This document shows, one piece after another, positions 23,633 to 32,548 of a stretch of DNA of 39,136 nt (position 1 is the stretch's first letter; every line of letters begins with the position of its first letter). This stretch comes from Alphaproteobacteria bacterium (GTDB taxonomy: Bacteria > Pseudomonadota > Alphaproteobacteria > Thalassobaculales > Thalassobaculaceae). Both the position numbers and the translations under genes were made by a program. The notes beneath the pieces were generated by a model. It did not search any database, was not told where the DNA came from, and saw only the letters and a list, made by a program, of their open reading frames with translations. The stretch spans positions 1 through 39,136 of the forward strand of contig JABMNR010000080.1 in assembly GCA_013203465.1 (NCBI GenBank), read 5' to 3'.

Positions 23633-24717
23633 GCGATGCGCTCGGCTCGACCCCGGCAACCGATGGGTTCCATATGCCGGGAGAGTTCGAGCCCCACGCC
23701 GGCACCTGGATGTTGTGGCCCGTACGCGGCGACACCTGGCGCGAGGATGCCCGGCCGGCGGAGGAAGCCTTCGCCGCCGTGGCCGAGGCGATCGCTGTGG
23801 TCGAGCCGGTGACCGTTGGTGTGCTTCCGGCCCGCATGGATCGGGCGCGGGCCGCTCTATCCGACGCCGTTAAGGTGGTGCCGCTGGTCACGAACGATGC
23901 CTGGATGCGCGACGTCGGCCCAACCGTGGTGGTGAACGGCGCGGGCGAGCGGCGGGCGGTTGACTGGATCTTCAACGCTTGGGGTGGCGCGGTTCACGGC
24001 CTTTATGACGACTGGGCCGATGATGATCGGGTAGCCGTCGCCGTGGCCGATGCCGAGGGGATGCCACGCTATCGCTGTCCATTGATCCAGGAGGGCGGCG
24101 GGCTGCACGCCGATGGGCAGGGCACGTTGATCGTGACCGAGGAATGTGTGTTGAGCGCCGGGCGCAACGCGGCGCTGGGTCGGGGCGGAGCCGAAGCCTT
24201 GCTGTGTGCCTATACCGGCGCCGAGCGGGTGATCTGGTTGCCCGAGGGCGTGGTCGACGATGAGACGACAGGCCATATCGACAATCTGATCCATCTGGTG
24301 GCCGCGGACCTGGCGCTGCTCACCTGGCCAACGGACGCGCGCGATCCTCAGCGCCCGCGATCCGAGGCGGCGCAACGGGAGCTGGAGCGGGCCGGGGTGG
24401 AGGTGCGCCGATTGCCCATGCCTGGCCCGTTGTTCATGACGGTGGAGGAAGCGGCGGGATTGGTTCCTCGGCCGGATGCCAAACCACGCCGGGCCGGAGA
24501 CCGATTGGCGGCGTCCTACGCTAATTTCTACCTGTGCAACGGCCGCGCGGTGGTGCCGCTGCTTGACCCGCGCACGGACGAGGCGGCGCTTCGCATCATT
24601 GCCGAGGCCTTGCCGGATCGCGCGATCGTCGGTGTTCCAGGGCGGGAGATTTTACTCGGTGGCGGCAACATCCATTGCCTCACCCAGCAGATACCAGTAG
24701 GAGCAGCTCAAGGCTGA
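23629..24717 (+). CDS. aguA: Agmatine deiminase
   Basis: Converts agmatine to N-carbamoylputrescine and ammonia, a step from arginine to putrescine. The 362-residue protein belongs to the PAD-like family. Visible parts are GEFEPHAGTWMLWP, NDAWMRDVGPTVVV, IQEGGGLHADGQGT, HIDNLIHLV with the catalytic His, and the nucleophile Cys350 in GGGNIHCLTQQ. The ATG overlaps the receiver stop by 4 bases, so the two are co-translated. No aguB or arginine decarboxylase gene is in the window. Confidence 0.92.
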   Translation: MSDALGSTPATDGFHMPGEFEPHAGTWMLWPVRGDTWREDARPAEEAFAAVAEAIAVVEPVTVGVLPARMDRARAALSDAVKVVPLVTNDAWMRDVGPTVVVNGAGERRAVDWIFNAWGGAVHGLYDDWADDDRVAVAVADAEGMPRYRCPLIQEGGGLHADGQGTLIVTEECVLSAGRNAALGRGGAEALLCAYTGAERVIWLPEGVVDDETTGHIDNLIHLVAADLALLTWPTDARDPQRPRSEAAQRELERAGVEVRRLPMPGPLFMTVEEAAGLVPRPDAKPRRAGDRLAASYANFYLCNGRAVVPLLDPRTDEAALRIIAEALPDRAIVGVPGREILLGGGNIHCLTQQIPVGAAQG

Positions 24718-24866
24718 CCTTTCGCTGGGATTAGCTTATGGTGGTGGGTGTGATGACGAAGCGGGCCCGCGCGGAGATCGTGCCGGCGGGCTGGTTTGGC
24801 CGTCACGCCTCCGGCCGGGTCTACCGGCCTGCCTTACACCTGCTATCGCCATTATAGGAGCCGCCA

Positions 24867-26105
24867 ATGGCGCCCGATACCCTTGCGTCGCTCACCAACC
24901 GCCCAATGAAGCGCGGTCGAAAATTCCTCAACACCCCTGGGCCGACCAACATCCCGGCGCGGGTGCAGAACGCCATGCACCGCGACACCATGGATTTGAG
25001 CGATCCGGAGTTTATCGAAGCCGCCGTCGCCTCGTTGGGGATGCTGAAACGGGTGTTCCAGACCGAGGGCGAGATCCTGCCTTACATCTCCAACGGCCAT
25101 GGCGCCTGGGAGGCGGCCTTGGTCAACACCCTCGCTCCTGGCGATGTGGCGCTGGTGCCGGAGACCGGGCATTTCTCCGGCAGTTGGAGCGACATGGCCC
25201 AGGCTCTGGGCATCGAGATTCGCACCGTGCCCGGCAGTTGGCGCCGGGCGCTCGATCCCGAGGCGGTGGGTCAAGCCTTGGCCGATGACACCGCCCGCGA
25301 GATCAAGGCGGTGCTGCTGGTCCAGACCGATACCGGCACCAGCATCACCAGCGATGTGAAGGCGGTGCGCGAAGCGATGAACCGCAGCGGTCACCCGGCG
25401 CTGTTGCTGTGCGACACCATCGCCTCGCTCGGCACCATCGATTACCGCATGGACGAGTGGGGCGTTGATGTCACCATCGCCGCTTCGCAAAAGGGCCTGA
25501 TGATGGCGCCGGGCCTCGGCTTCGTGGCCGCCAACGAGAAGGCCATCGCGGTGCATCAGAAGTGCCCGAACCCGAAGCGGTACTGGGATTGGACACCACG
25601 GATGAAGGGGCCGGGCTATCGCACCTTCTGCGGTACCGCGCCACAGCTGCACATCTTCGGCCTGCGCGAGGGTTTGACCTGTCTGTTCGAAGAAGGCCTG
25701 GAGCGGGTGTTTCAGCGCCACCGCGTGCTGGCCGAGGCGACGTGGAAGGCGGTTGATACCTGGGCCGGCGCCGGCGCGGTTGAGCTTAACGCGTTGGAGC
25801 CGTCGGAACGCTCGCATGGCGTGACCACGATCCTGGTGCCTGAAGGCACCGACGCCGAGCAAATCCGTACCGTCTGCCGCGACGAGATGATGGTTGGCAT
25901 TGGCGGTGGCCTGGGCCAGTTGGGCGGTAAGGCGTTCCGCATCGGCCACATGGGCGATATGAACGCGCCGATGCTGTACGCGGCGCTGGGGGCGGTGGAA
26001 TCAACGCTCGACTATTTGAACATCCCCTACACGCCAGGAGGTGTCACCGCCGCCGTCCAGCACATCAGCGCTTTCAAGAAGGCCAACAGTCCGACCACGT
26101 TCTGA
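24867..26105 (+). CDS. Class V aminotransferase (serine-glyoxylate/alanine-glyoxylate type)
   Basis: A PLP-dependent aminotransferase of 412 residues related to SgaA and AGT1. The N-terminal LNTPGPTNIPARVQNAMHR, then SNGHGAWEAAL, LCDTIASLGTIDYRMDEWGVD, the PLP lysine in AASQKGLMMAPGL, and FRIGHMGDMNAPM near the C-terminus are family hallmarks. It probably makes glycine from glyoxylate with Ser or Ala as donor. A TAGGAG lies 7 bases before the ATG. A GGCCGG/CCGGCC hairpin at 24813-24829 lies in its leader. A long GC hairpin follows the gene. Confidence 0.88.
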   Translation: MAPDTLASLTNRPMKRGRKFLNTPGPTNIPARVQNAMHRDTMDLSDPEFIEAAVASLGMLKRVFQTEGEILPYISNGHGAWEAALVNTLAPGDVALVPETGHFSGSWSDMAQALGIEIRTVPGSWRRALDPEAVGQALADDTAREIKAVLLVQTDTGTSITSDVKAVREAMNRSGHPALLLCDTIASLGTIDYRMDEWGVDVTIAASQKGLMMAPGLGFVAANEKAIAVHQKCPNPKRYWDWTPRMKGPGYRTFCGTAPQLHIFGLREGLTCLFEEGLERVFQRHRVLAEATWKAVDTWAGAGAVELNALEPSERSHGVTTILVPEGTDAEQIRTVCRDEMMVGIGGGLGQLGGKAFRIGHMGDMNAPMLYAALGAVESTLDYLNIPYTPGGVTAAVQHISAFKKANSPTTF

Positions 26106-26129
26106 GTCCGGGCAAGAAGCGACTCTAGC

Positions 26130-26161
26130 CCCCGGATCGGCGCCGATGGCGCCGTCCGGGG
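26130..26161. terminator. Long GC hairpin between convergent genes
   Basis: CCCCGGA at 26130-26136 pairs with TCCGGGG at 26155-26161, and an inner GGCGCC/GGCGCC pair extends the structure. It lies between the convergent aminotransferase and di-haem genes, where a bidirectional terminator would be expected. There is no T-run. Confidence 0.5.
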
Positions 26162-26174
26162 TCCAGCTGCCCGA

Positions 26175-27350
26175 TCAACCGCCGCCGCAGGGCACGGGCG
26201 GCGGCGGGGATGGCTGGCGCGGCGACAGGCTGCGCAGGAACGCGAGCAGGTCGGCCTTTTCCCGGTCGGTTAGGCCGAGCGGGCGGATCACCCGTTCACC
26301 GTCGGTGTGCAGCCGGTCGAGTGGCGGGTCATTATAGTGCTCGATCACCTCGGCCAGGGTCGTGAGGCTTCCGGCGTGCATGTAGGGCGCGGTCTCGGCG
26401 ACGCCGCGCAGCGACGGCACCCGGAACGCACCGAAATCGGCGTGGCGCGGCCGCACATACCGGGTCGCGAAACCGGTCACCCCCCCGGCATCGTCGCTCC
26501 ACGGGCCGAGACGGGTAAGCTGGCTGGCTTTCAACGCCGCCAGCCCGCCGTGCCGGCCGGGGTCGACCACCCCGCGTTCGAGGAAATACGGCATGCCCAC
26601 GTCGTGAAACTCACCGCTGGAGAACCGTGGTCCGACATGACAGAAGGCGCAGCGCGCCCGACCGACGAACAGCGCCGCCCCACGCCGCGCCGCCTCGGGA
26701 TAGACCGCCGCGCTGTCCAGCTCGCCCGCCGCCAGCGCGTCGCGAAACCGGTCGAACGGGGTTGGTGGGCTGACCAGGGTTTCCTGCCAAGTGGCCAGCG
26801 CCTTGGCCACGTCGACCAGCACGTCGTCCGCCGGCACCTCGGCCGCCGCGCGTCCGAACGCCGCCCGATAACAGGCGGCGAGGCCGGCATCCTGGCGGAT
26901 CAGCCGTGCCACGTGACCGGCGTCGCTCGCCATCTCATCCGGCGCCAGGATCGGCCGGCGGCTCTGCGCCCAGAGATTGTCGTTGCCGCCGTCCCAACCG
27001 AACCAGCGCTGTCCACCGACGTTCCATAGGCTGGGCGTGTTGCGCGTTAGCAGCGTTCGACCTTCGCTGCGCGCCTTGGGTTCGGCGAAACCGTAATCCG
27101 GTCGGTGGCAGGAGGAACAGGCAAACCGCTGATCGGTCGACAATCGGGTGTCGTCGAACAACGCCGCGCCCAGCCGGATCGCCGCCGGATCGCCGGATAC
27201 CCGGTTGCTCGGGTCGCGGACCGGTTCGGGCGGCCAGGACCCGTGCGACAAGATCGCTTCGACCGTTTCATCGTCAAGGCCCAGTACCGCGACCTCGGCC
27301 GATGTTGAAGCCGGCCACAGCAATCCAAGCAGGATCAGCAGTCGGATCAT
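26175..27350 (-). CDS. MauG-like di-haem cytochrome c peroxidase family protein
   Basis: An exported di-haem protein of 391 residues with a signal peptide (LLILLGLLWPASTSA). There are two c-type haem motifs, CSSCH near residue 79 and CAFCH near residue 235. Between them is the conserved RNTPSLWNVGGQRWFGWDGG, then DNLWAQSRRPI. FRVPSLRGVAETAPYMHAG follows the second haem. The family covers hydrogen-peroxide reductases and MauG-type enzymes that modify partner proteins; which applies here is unknown. It ends in a Pro/Gly-rich tail (SPPPPVPCGGG). The ATG overlaps the stop of the YtkA-like gene, making it third in a coupled trio. Confidence 0.87.
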   Translation of the reverse strand: MIRLLILLGLLWPASTSAEVAVLGLDDETVEAILSHGSWPPEPVRDPSNRVSGDPAAIRLGAALFDDTRLSTDQRFACSSCHRPDYGFAEPKARSEGRTLLTRNTPSLWNVGGQRWFGWDGGNDNLWAQSRRPILAPDEMASDAGHVARLIRQDAGLAACYRAAFGRAAAEVPADDVLVDVAKALATWQETLVSPPTPFDRFRDALAAGELDSAAVYPEAARRGAALFVGRARCAFCHVGPRFSSGEFHDVGMPYFLERGVVDPGRHGGLAALKASQLTRLGPWSDDAGGVTGFATRYVRPRHADFGAFRVPSLRGVAETAPYMHAGSLTTLAEVIEHYNDPPLDRLHTDGERVIRPLGLTDREKADLLAFLRSLSPRQPSPPPPVPCGGG

Positions 27351-27742
27351 GGCACCGTCCGGTCCAGCGTGAGCCGGTCGACGGTGCCATGGCTCTCGAC
27401 CTCAACCGCGATGCGCCACGCGCCGGGCATGTGGAACAGGAACCCGTCGGCTCGCCAGCGCCCGTCGTCCAGTCGTGTGACCTCGGGCCGGTAGTTCATG
27501 CCATGCCGATGCCTTGGCATGGTGGCGTCGAGGGTGATCGCCTCCGCAGCCGTGTCGCCGACGACCGGGCACACCTCGACGATCAGGGAGAATGGCGCGT
27601 TGAGCGGAATCGTCGAGGGCTGGGTGATAACACGAGCGGCAAAGCGGTCGCCCCGGGCGTCCGGCTGCTCGATGGGGCAGGCCATGGCGGCCGCCGGCCA
27701 GACCACGATCGCCAGAAGCGCCGCGCGGATCACTCGCCGCAT
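27347..27742 (-). CDS. Exported YtkA/FixH-like protein
   Basis: A small (131-residue) exported protein: signal peptide RAALLAIVVWPAAAMA, then a compact Ig-like beta domain. PLNAPFSLIVEVCP, LDATMPRHRHGMNYRP, WRADGFLFHMPGAWRIAVEV match the YtkA-like/FixH-like pattern. The His/Met cluster MPRHRHGM could bind copper, but that is inference. The start is fixed by TAATG overlap with the amidohydrolase stop, and its own stop overlaps the di-haem gene's ATG. Such domains often accompany copper or haem enzymes, so it is a plausible accessory subunit. Confidence 0.7.
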   Translation of the reverse strand: MRRVIRAALLAIVVWPAAAMACPIEQPDARGDRFAARVITQPSTIPLNAPFSLIVEVCPVVGDTAAEAITLDATMPRHRHGMNYRPEVTRLDDGRWRADGFLFHMPGAWRIAVEVESHGTVDRLTLDRTVP

Positions 27743-28560
27743 TATTCCCCGAGGCCCCACGCCGCCAGGGTTTCGGCGTTCTCGTAGGCGATCCGCCGGG
27801 CCAACTCCGGTGGCAGATCGGCCAGCCAGGCGCGGGTCCACGTGGCGTGCGGGCCGACGTAATACCAGCGCTCCGGCGTATAGGTGTCGGTGCCGATCAT
27901 GAAGCGGTCGGGGAAGCGGTCAAACAGCCCGCGCCAGACCGATGGCACCGTGCCGTCGGCGCCGTGCTCGCTGCGGAAGGCGAGATCGGCCCACAGGTGA
28001 TCGTATTTGGCCAACAGGGCACCGATCGCCTCGGGTTGATCGAACCCGGAATGAGCCCAGAGAACGCGCGCGTCGGGGTCTTGGGCGAACACCCGTTCCA
28101 CCGCCTCGGCATCGCCGTGCAGATGCAGGAACACGTGATGCTTGGCGGCAAGCCGCACCACAGCGCGCATCACCGGCAGATCGGCGTTGGCGCTGAACAC
28201 ATGGAACTCGCCGATGCCGGCGTAGCGGTTGCGCTGCATCAGCGCTTCCAGCATCGTCGGCACCGTGTCGTCGCGCAGCCAGCTGCTGGTCTCGCCCCGG
28301 GCGCGGTAAGGCCGCAAGACCGGGACGATGAGATCGGGGGCGAGGGCGTACAGCTTCTGGGTTCCCTCGTCGCTGGAACTGGAGACGAAGGCGCGTTTCA
28401 GCCCCGCCGCGCGCAGCGCCGCCACCGCGTCAACCGGCGGCAGCAGATCCCAGGCATCGTGGCTGTAATGAATATGAGCATCGATCAGAGGCACCGGTTC
28501 GGCGGCGAGGGTCGGCCTCCAGGCCAGAAGCAGCAGAGAAAAAGCGAGCAGCGTGCGCAT
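27742..28560 (-). CDS. Exported amidohydrolase-family TIM-barrel protein
   Basis: A 272-residue metal-dependent hydrolase of the amidohydrolase-2 type with an N-terminal signal peptide (LLAFSLLLLAWRPTLAA). Metal-site motifs are visible: DAHIH (H29, H31), FLHLHGD, LWAHSGFD and MIGTDTYTPERWYY near the C-terminus. Periplasmic members of this superfamily are less common than cytosolic ones. The substrate is unknown. The start is set by the signal peptide; the frame stays open upstream without coding character. First gene of the coupled trio (TAATG, then ATGA). Confidence 0.8.
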   Translation of the reverse strand: MRTLLAFSLLLLAWRPTLAAEPVPLIDAHIHYSHDAWDLLPPVDAVAALRAAGLKRAFVSSSSDEGTQKLYALAPDLIVPVLRPYRARGETSSWLRDDTVPTMLEALMQRNRYAGIGEFHVFSANADLPVMRAVVRLAAKHHVFLHLHGDAEAVERVFAQDPDARVLWAHSGFDQPEAIGALLAKYDHLWADLAFRSEHGADGTVPSVWRGLFDRFPDRFMIGTDTYTPERWYYVGPHATWTRAWLADLPPELARRIAYENAETLAAWGLGE

Positions 28561-28637
28561 GAGCGGCCTCCGTGGCGGTATTTCTTGGAAGCATGGCGCG
28601 ATTCCAGTCCGAGACAACCCCGTGCGCCTTTTCGGGC

Positions 28638-29381
28638 TCAGACAAGGCTCAGAACCGGATCGAAGCGGGTCATATCCTCGAAGGTACAGAATACCGGCGG
28701 GCCGATCACGATCTCGGGGACCGAGGCACGAAACCGGTCGACCAGGATTGTCTGGGCCCGCCCGAGGTCGTCGGCCTGTTCCTCGGACAGCCAGGCGATC
28801 TGGTAACTGAGCGTGATGTGGAAGCGGTAGCCGGCGTGGTTCGGCTTGGTCATGATCAACCGTTGGGACAGGGCATCCCGCGCCGCCCGTAGGGCGCGCT
28901 CGGCGATCTCGCCGGCGCCGGCCAACACCAAGACCGAACCGCCGCGCGGGCTGCACGACAGCCACTCCGGCGTCAGGCGAAAAGGCTCCGGGAGCGTCAG
29001 GCCGTCGAGCCGGTTGCGAAAGGCCGTGGTCACCTGGTCGAGCGGGGTGTCCAGCGGCAGGTCGGTCGGCCAACGCTCGGTGAGGCGTTCCGAATCGTTC
29101 ACCCCTTCGAACAGCGTCATGTGAAAGCTTGAGGGCGGCAGGAACGCGAAACATCGCGCGAACGAACCCACCTTCAACCCGTCCTGCAGCGCGATCAAGG
29201 CGGCCATCAAGGGCGAGGCCGGCGGCACCGGACAGATCACCGTGTTGCCGGCGAACCGGCGCACTCGGCCGTTGATCTCGAACTTGTGGCCCACGGCATG
29301 CGGATAGGGCGAGCCGTCACCGGTGACATGGGCGAGACCGGGCGGAAACGGGTCGATCGACGGCGGCGGTGTGTTGGGCAT
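28638..29381 (-). CDS. DUF1868 protein (2H phosphoesterase-like)
   Basis: A 247-residue protein with two H-x-T motifs, SFHMTLFEG and FHITLSY, about 100 residues apart, as in the 2H phosphodiesterase/ligase fold. The conserved blocks KFEINGRVRRFAGNTVIC near the N-terminus and FYCTFEDM-like VFCTFEDMTRFDPV at the end match DUF1868. It is probably active on a cyclic nucleotide or RNA 2'-phosphate; no substrate is known. The ATG at 29381 has AGGAC upstream. It is divergent from the SDR gene and stands 77 bases upstream of the amidohydrolase gene on the same strand. Confidence 0.8.
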   Translation of the reverse strand: MPNTPPPSIDPFPPGLAHVTGDGSPYPHAVGHKFEINGRVRRFAGNTVICPVPPASPLMAALIALQDGLKVGSFARCFAFLPPSSFHMTLFEGVNDSERLTERWPTDLPLDTPLDQVTTAFRNRLDGLTLPEPFRLTPEWLSCSPRGGSVLVLAGAGEIAERALRAARDALSQRLIMTKPNHAGYRFHITLSYQIAWLSEEQADDLGRAQTILVDRFRASVPEIVIGPPVFCTFEDMTRFDPVLSLV

Positions 29382-29489
29382 GGGTCATCGTCCTGTGCGT
29401 GCCGGAGTGGCGCTATGATGGGGGTGCGCGCGGAGTGTGTCGCGGTATAGTCGCGGCATCCAAGGTGAACACCACAAGGAGGATCGGCG

Positions 29490-30245
29490 ATGGCCGACAG
29501 CAAGATCGCGATCGTGACGGGGGCAAGCGCCGGGATCGGCAAGAAGACGGCGCTGGCGCTGCTGGCCGATGGCTGGTCCGTGGCCTTGGCCGGGCGCCGC
29601 GCCGACGCGCTTCAGGCCGCCATCGTCGAGGCCGGCGCCGATGGCGCGCGGGCGTTGGCGGTGCCGACCGATGTCAGCGATCCAGCTTCGGTCAAGGCGT
29701 TGTTCGACACCGCCGTGGCGAACTTTGGCCGGCTCGATCTGGTGTTCAACAACGCCGGTCAGAACGCGCCAGGCGTGCCCTTGGAGGAGTTGACCGATGC
29801 GCAGTGGCGCACCGTGGTCGACGTCAATCTGACCGGGGTGTTATGGTGTATTCGCGAGGCGTTCCGGGTGATGAAGGCGCAGTCGCCGATGGGCGGGCGG
29901 ATCATCAACAACGGCTCGATTTCGGCCCACACGCCGCGCCCGGACAGCTCGCCCTATACCGCCACCAAGCACGCGGTCACCGGCTTGACCAAGACCGCCG
30001 CGCTCGACGGCCGTAAATACGATATCGCGGTCGGCCAGATCGACATCGGCAACGCCGAAACCGAGATGGCGGCGCGGATGAGGTCCGGCGTCAAGCAGGC
30101 CGACGGCGAGATCAAACCGGAGGCGATGATGGACGTGGGTGAGGTTGCCCGCGCCGTGGTGCACATGGCCAGCCTGCCGCTGGACGCCAACATCCTGACC
30201 CTGACGGTGATGGCGACCAAGATGCCGTTCGTCGGCCGCGGCTGA
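29490..30245 (+). CDS. Short-chain dehydrogenase/reductase
   Basis: A 251-residue NAD(P)-dependent SDR. The cofactor motif is [13 protein letters not shown], followed by [23 protein letters not shown], the catalytic Ser in [12 protein letters not shown] and Y-x3-K in PYTATKHAV. The end differs from classical SDRs ([16 protein letters not shown]) but is usual in one uncharacterised subfamily. A strong ribosome site (AAGGAGGA) precedes the ATG. TATAGT at 29446 may be its -10 element. It converges on the MFS gene; substrate unknown. Confidence 0.88.
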   Translation: MADSKIAIVTGASAGIGKKTALALLADGWSVALAGRRADALQAAIVEAGADGARALAVPTDVSDPASVKALFDTAVANFGRLDLVFNNAGQNAPGVPLEELTDAQWRTVVDVNLTGVLWCIREAFRVMKAQSPMGGRIINNGSISAHTPRPDSSPYTATKHAVTGLTKTAALDGRKYDIAVGQIDIGNAETEMAARMRSGVKQADGEIKPEAMMDVGEVARAVVHMASLPLDANILTLTVMATKMPFVGRG

Positions 30246-30251
30246 TCGCGG

Positions 30252-31466
30252 TCATTCCCGTTCGGTATCCCGACCCACCAATAGGTCGATGACAAGGGCG
30301 ACCACGAACGCGACGACCCCGGCGGCGAACAACAGCGTGTAGTCGCCGGTTTGGGCGAACACCCAGGACAAGGCGTAGGCGGCGGCGGCCTGACCCAATG
30401 CGAAGGCGGCGGTTCCGAGACTCCAGGCCGCGCGCTGCTGCTTCGGTTCCGGCGGGGCGAGCGCGCGCACCCGACCCAGCACCAACGGCACCACGCCCGG
30501 CACGAAGGCGCCGACGATGGCGCTTGAGGCCAGCAGGGCGGGCCAGCTCTGATCGATCAGGATCAGCCCGGTGGCGGCGGCCTGGATAATGAAGGCGAGG
30601 CGCAAGGCACGCACGAAACCGATACGGTCGGCCACGGCCCCGGCGGCGGTTGGGCCAAGTATGGCGCCAATGCCGAAAGCGATCCAACAGAGCGCGCCCG
30701 CCGCGATCCCGCGATCGAGGCCCCGGGCCACGAAATCCACCAGAAAAACCATGTGCGGCACCAAACCCACCGCGTTCAGGCCGTAGGTGACGTAGACGCC
30801 ACGCAGCGCGCGGCGCGCCCTCGACGTGGTGCCGCGCGACAGCGCGGCGGGGGTTGCGGGTGCGATGGAGGGTGTGCTGCTTGGCCACTGGGTCCAGGCG
30901 AGGGCGGTGAGGGCGAGGCACAAAACCCCCAACCCGATCCAGGCGGCTTCAATGCCTTGGGTCAGCAGCAGCGGCACCAACGAGCCCGACGCCGCGATGC
31001 CAAGCCCGACCCCGGTGAAGATCACACCGCCGGCGAACCCACGCCGCGCCATCGGAACCAACGGCAATACGGTGGGCGCGGCCAACACCATCAACGCGCC
31101 ACCGGCGATCCCGGCCGCCAGGCGCCAAGCAAAGAACCAAACGAACGACACGGGGGTGGCGCAAGCGAGCATGGCGACGCTCGCCACCAGCATCATGGCC
31201 CGAAGCACGTTCACCGCCGGCCATCGTGACGCCAGACGGGAAGCCAACAGCGCACCGATCAGGTAACCCGCGAGGTTGGCGGCGCCGAGATAGACCGCCG
31301 CCGCCGGTTCGAACCACCCGGCATCGATCACCGCCGGGATCAGCGGCGTGTAGGCGAACCGCGCCAGACCGATGCCGACAAAGACCGCCGCGGCGCCAGC
31401 CAACGTCGCACGCCACGGATGCGGGCCGGCCATGGTGTCGAGGGTGGTGTCATGACGAAGGGTCAT
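30252..31466 (-). CDS. YbfB/YjiJ family MFS transporter
   Basis: An inner-membrane transporter of 404 residues with about 12 hydrophobic segments. The N-terminal FVGIGLARFAYTPLIPAVI is the hallmark of the YbfB/YjiJ branch. It continues with YLGAANLAGYLIGALLASRL, FTGVGLGIAASGSLVPLLL, and a cytosolic loop after helix 6 (WPSSTPSIAPATPAALSRG). The substrate is unknown. The ATG at 31466 is used; an ATG at 31433 would shorten only the polar N-terminus. It lies downstream of the LysR gene on the same strand, separated by 76 bases that carry an inverted repeat. Confidence 0.87.
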   Translation of the reverse strand: MTLRHDTTLDTMAGPHPWRATLAGAAAVFVGIGLARFAYTPLIPAVIDAGWFEPAAAVYLGAANLAGYLIGALLASRLASRWPAVNVLRAMMLVASVAMLACATPVSFVWFFAWRLAAGIAGGALMVLAAPTVLPLVPMARRGFAGGVIFTGVGLGIAASGSLVPLLLTQGIEAAWIGLGVLCLALTALAWTQWPSSTPSIAPATPAALSRGTTSRARRALRGVYVTYGLNAVGLVPHMVFLVDFVARGLDRGIAAGALCWIAFGIGAILGPTAAGAVADRIGFVRALRLAFIIQAAATGLILIDQSWPALLASSAIVGAFVPGVVPLVLGRVRALAPPEPKQQRAAWSLGTAAFALGQAAAAYALSWVFAQTGDYTLLFAAGVVAFVVALVIDLLVGRDTERE

Positions 31467-31510
31467 GGGCGCAGGCTAGGCGGTTGCCATGATCGGGGAA
31501 AACGATTTTT

Positions 31511-31529
31511 AGTGATCACGGCGATCACT
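31511..31529. promoter_or_regulatory. Inverted repeat AGTGATC-N5-GATCACT
   Basis: A perfect 7-bp inverted repeat with a 5-base centre lies between the LysR stop and the MFS start, 45-63 bases before the MFS ATG. No T-run follows on the minus strand, so an operator for the MFS gene is more likely than a terminator. Confidence 0.4.
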
Positions 31530-31542
31530 TGCAGAGATAACT

Positions 31543-32427
31543 TTAGGCCGCGTCGACCCGGGTGAGCGCCGGGCGGGCGTGATCAAGAAAAGCGCGCAAC
31601 GCGCTGGAAACATAGCCGTCCCGACGGCGTACGAACACGGTGTCGACCAACGCGTCGCGCGGCGCCAGTGGGTGCACCGCCACGCGGCCATCACGCCAGA
31701 CCGGGCCGATCAATCCGCGCGGCAGCAAGGTGACGCCGATACCGGCGGCCACACAGCCGATAATGGCTTCCAGGGTGCCGAATTCCAGCCGGCGCAACCC
31801 GACCACCCCGCGCCGAGCCAGGATGTCCTCTAGGCGCTGACGGTAGGAACAGCCCTCGCGCAACACCACGATCTTGACGCCGGTCTCGGCGCTCAACGCC
31901 TGTATACCGTCGACCCCTGGGGCGGTCAGCAGCGCCAACTCCTCCCGGAATACCGTTTCGGCCTCCAGCTCGCCGTGGACAACCGGGCCACAGACGAACG
32001 CCCCTTCGATCCGTCGCGCCAGGACGTCTTCGATCAGCTCACACGTCGTGCCGGTGCGCAGCGCGAGATCGACCGCCGGATGGGTGCTGACGAAGGAGGT
32101 CAGAATTGGTGACAGGCGCAGGGCCGCCGTGGTCTCCAGGGACCCAATCGTCAGCGCCCCCGCCAGGTCGCCATCGTCGAGCGTGGCGCGCCGTGCGTCG
32201 GCGAGCACCGCCTCCACCATCGAGGCGTAGGGCAACAGGCGCCGGCCGGCCGATGTCGGCGTCACGCCTCGGCTGTGCCGTTCGAACAGCGTGGCGCCCA
32301 ACTCATCCTCCAACCGGCGGATGCGGGCGGTCACGTTGGATTGCACGGTGTTGAGTTCGGCCGCCGCCCGGCCCATGCCACCCAACCTCGCCACCGCCTC
32401 GAACACCTTCAGGTCGGATGCGTCCAT
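31543..32427 (-). CDS. LysR-family transcriptional regulator
   Basis: A 294-residue LysR regulator. The N-terminal winged helix-turn-helix is MDASDLKVFEAVARLGGMGR, then AAAELNTVQSNVTARIRRLE, DELGATLFERHSRGVTPTSAG. The C-terminal inducer-binding domain runs from about residue 88 and includes AAGIGVTLLPRGLIG. The ATG at 32427 gives the standard LysR N-terminus and has GGAGCGAGG upstream. It diverges from the CmcJ/NvfI-family gene across 181 bases with AT-rich direct repeats, and lies upstream of the MFS gene. It probably regulates one or both. Confidence 0.9.
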   Translation of the reverse strand: MDASDLKVFEAVARLGGMGRAAAELNTVQSNVTARIRRLEDELGATLFERHSRGVTPTSAGRRLLPYASMVEAVLADARRATLDDGDLAGALTIGSLETTAALRLSPILTSFVSTHPAVDLALRTGTTCELIEDVLARRIEGAFVCGPVVHGELEAETVFREELALLTAPGVDGIQALSAETGVKIVVLREGCSYRQRLEDILARRGVVGLRRLEFGTLEAIIGCVAAGIGVTLLPRGLIGPVWRDGRVAVHPLAPRDALVDTVFVRRRDGYVSSALRAFLDHARPALTRVDAA

Positions 32428-32548
32428 ACCTCGCTCCATGCATGATGCCGCGTCAGGATACCGCGCCGCGCCTTGCCGAGAAAGCGTACCATGGCGCCCG
32501 GCGGCCAGGCGGAATGGACGGAACGGATCGGCACTCATGCTGTTTTTG

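Noticed and set aside
24718-24866. Glycine riboswitch before the serine-glyoxylate-type aminotransferase
   Set aside because: No glycine aptamer core words. Only a GGCCGG/CCGGCC hairpin is present.
28561-29154. Upstream extension of the amidohydrolase frame
   Set aside because: It is the out-of-frame shadow of the DUF1868 gene and the spacer. The signal peptide at 28560 fixes the start.
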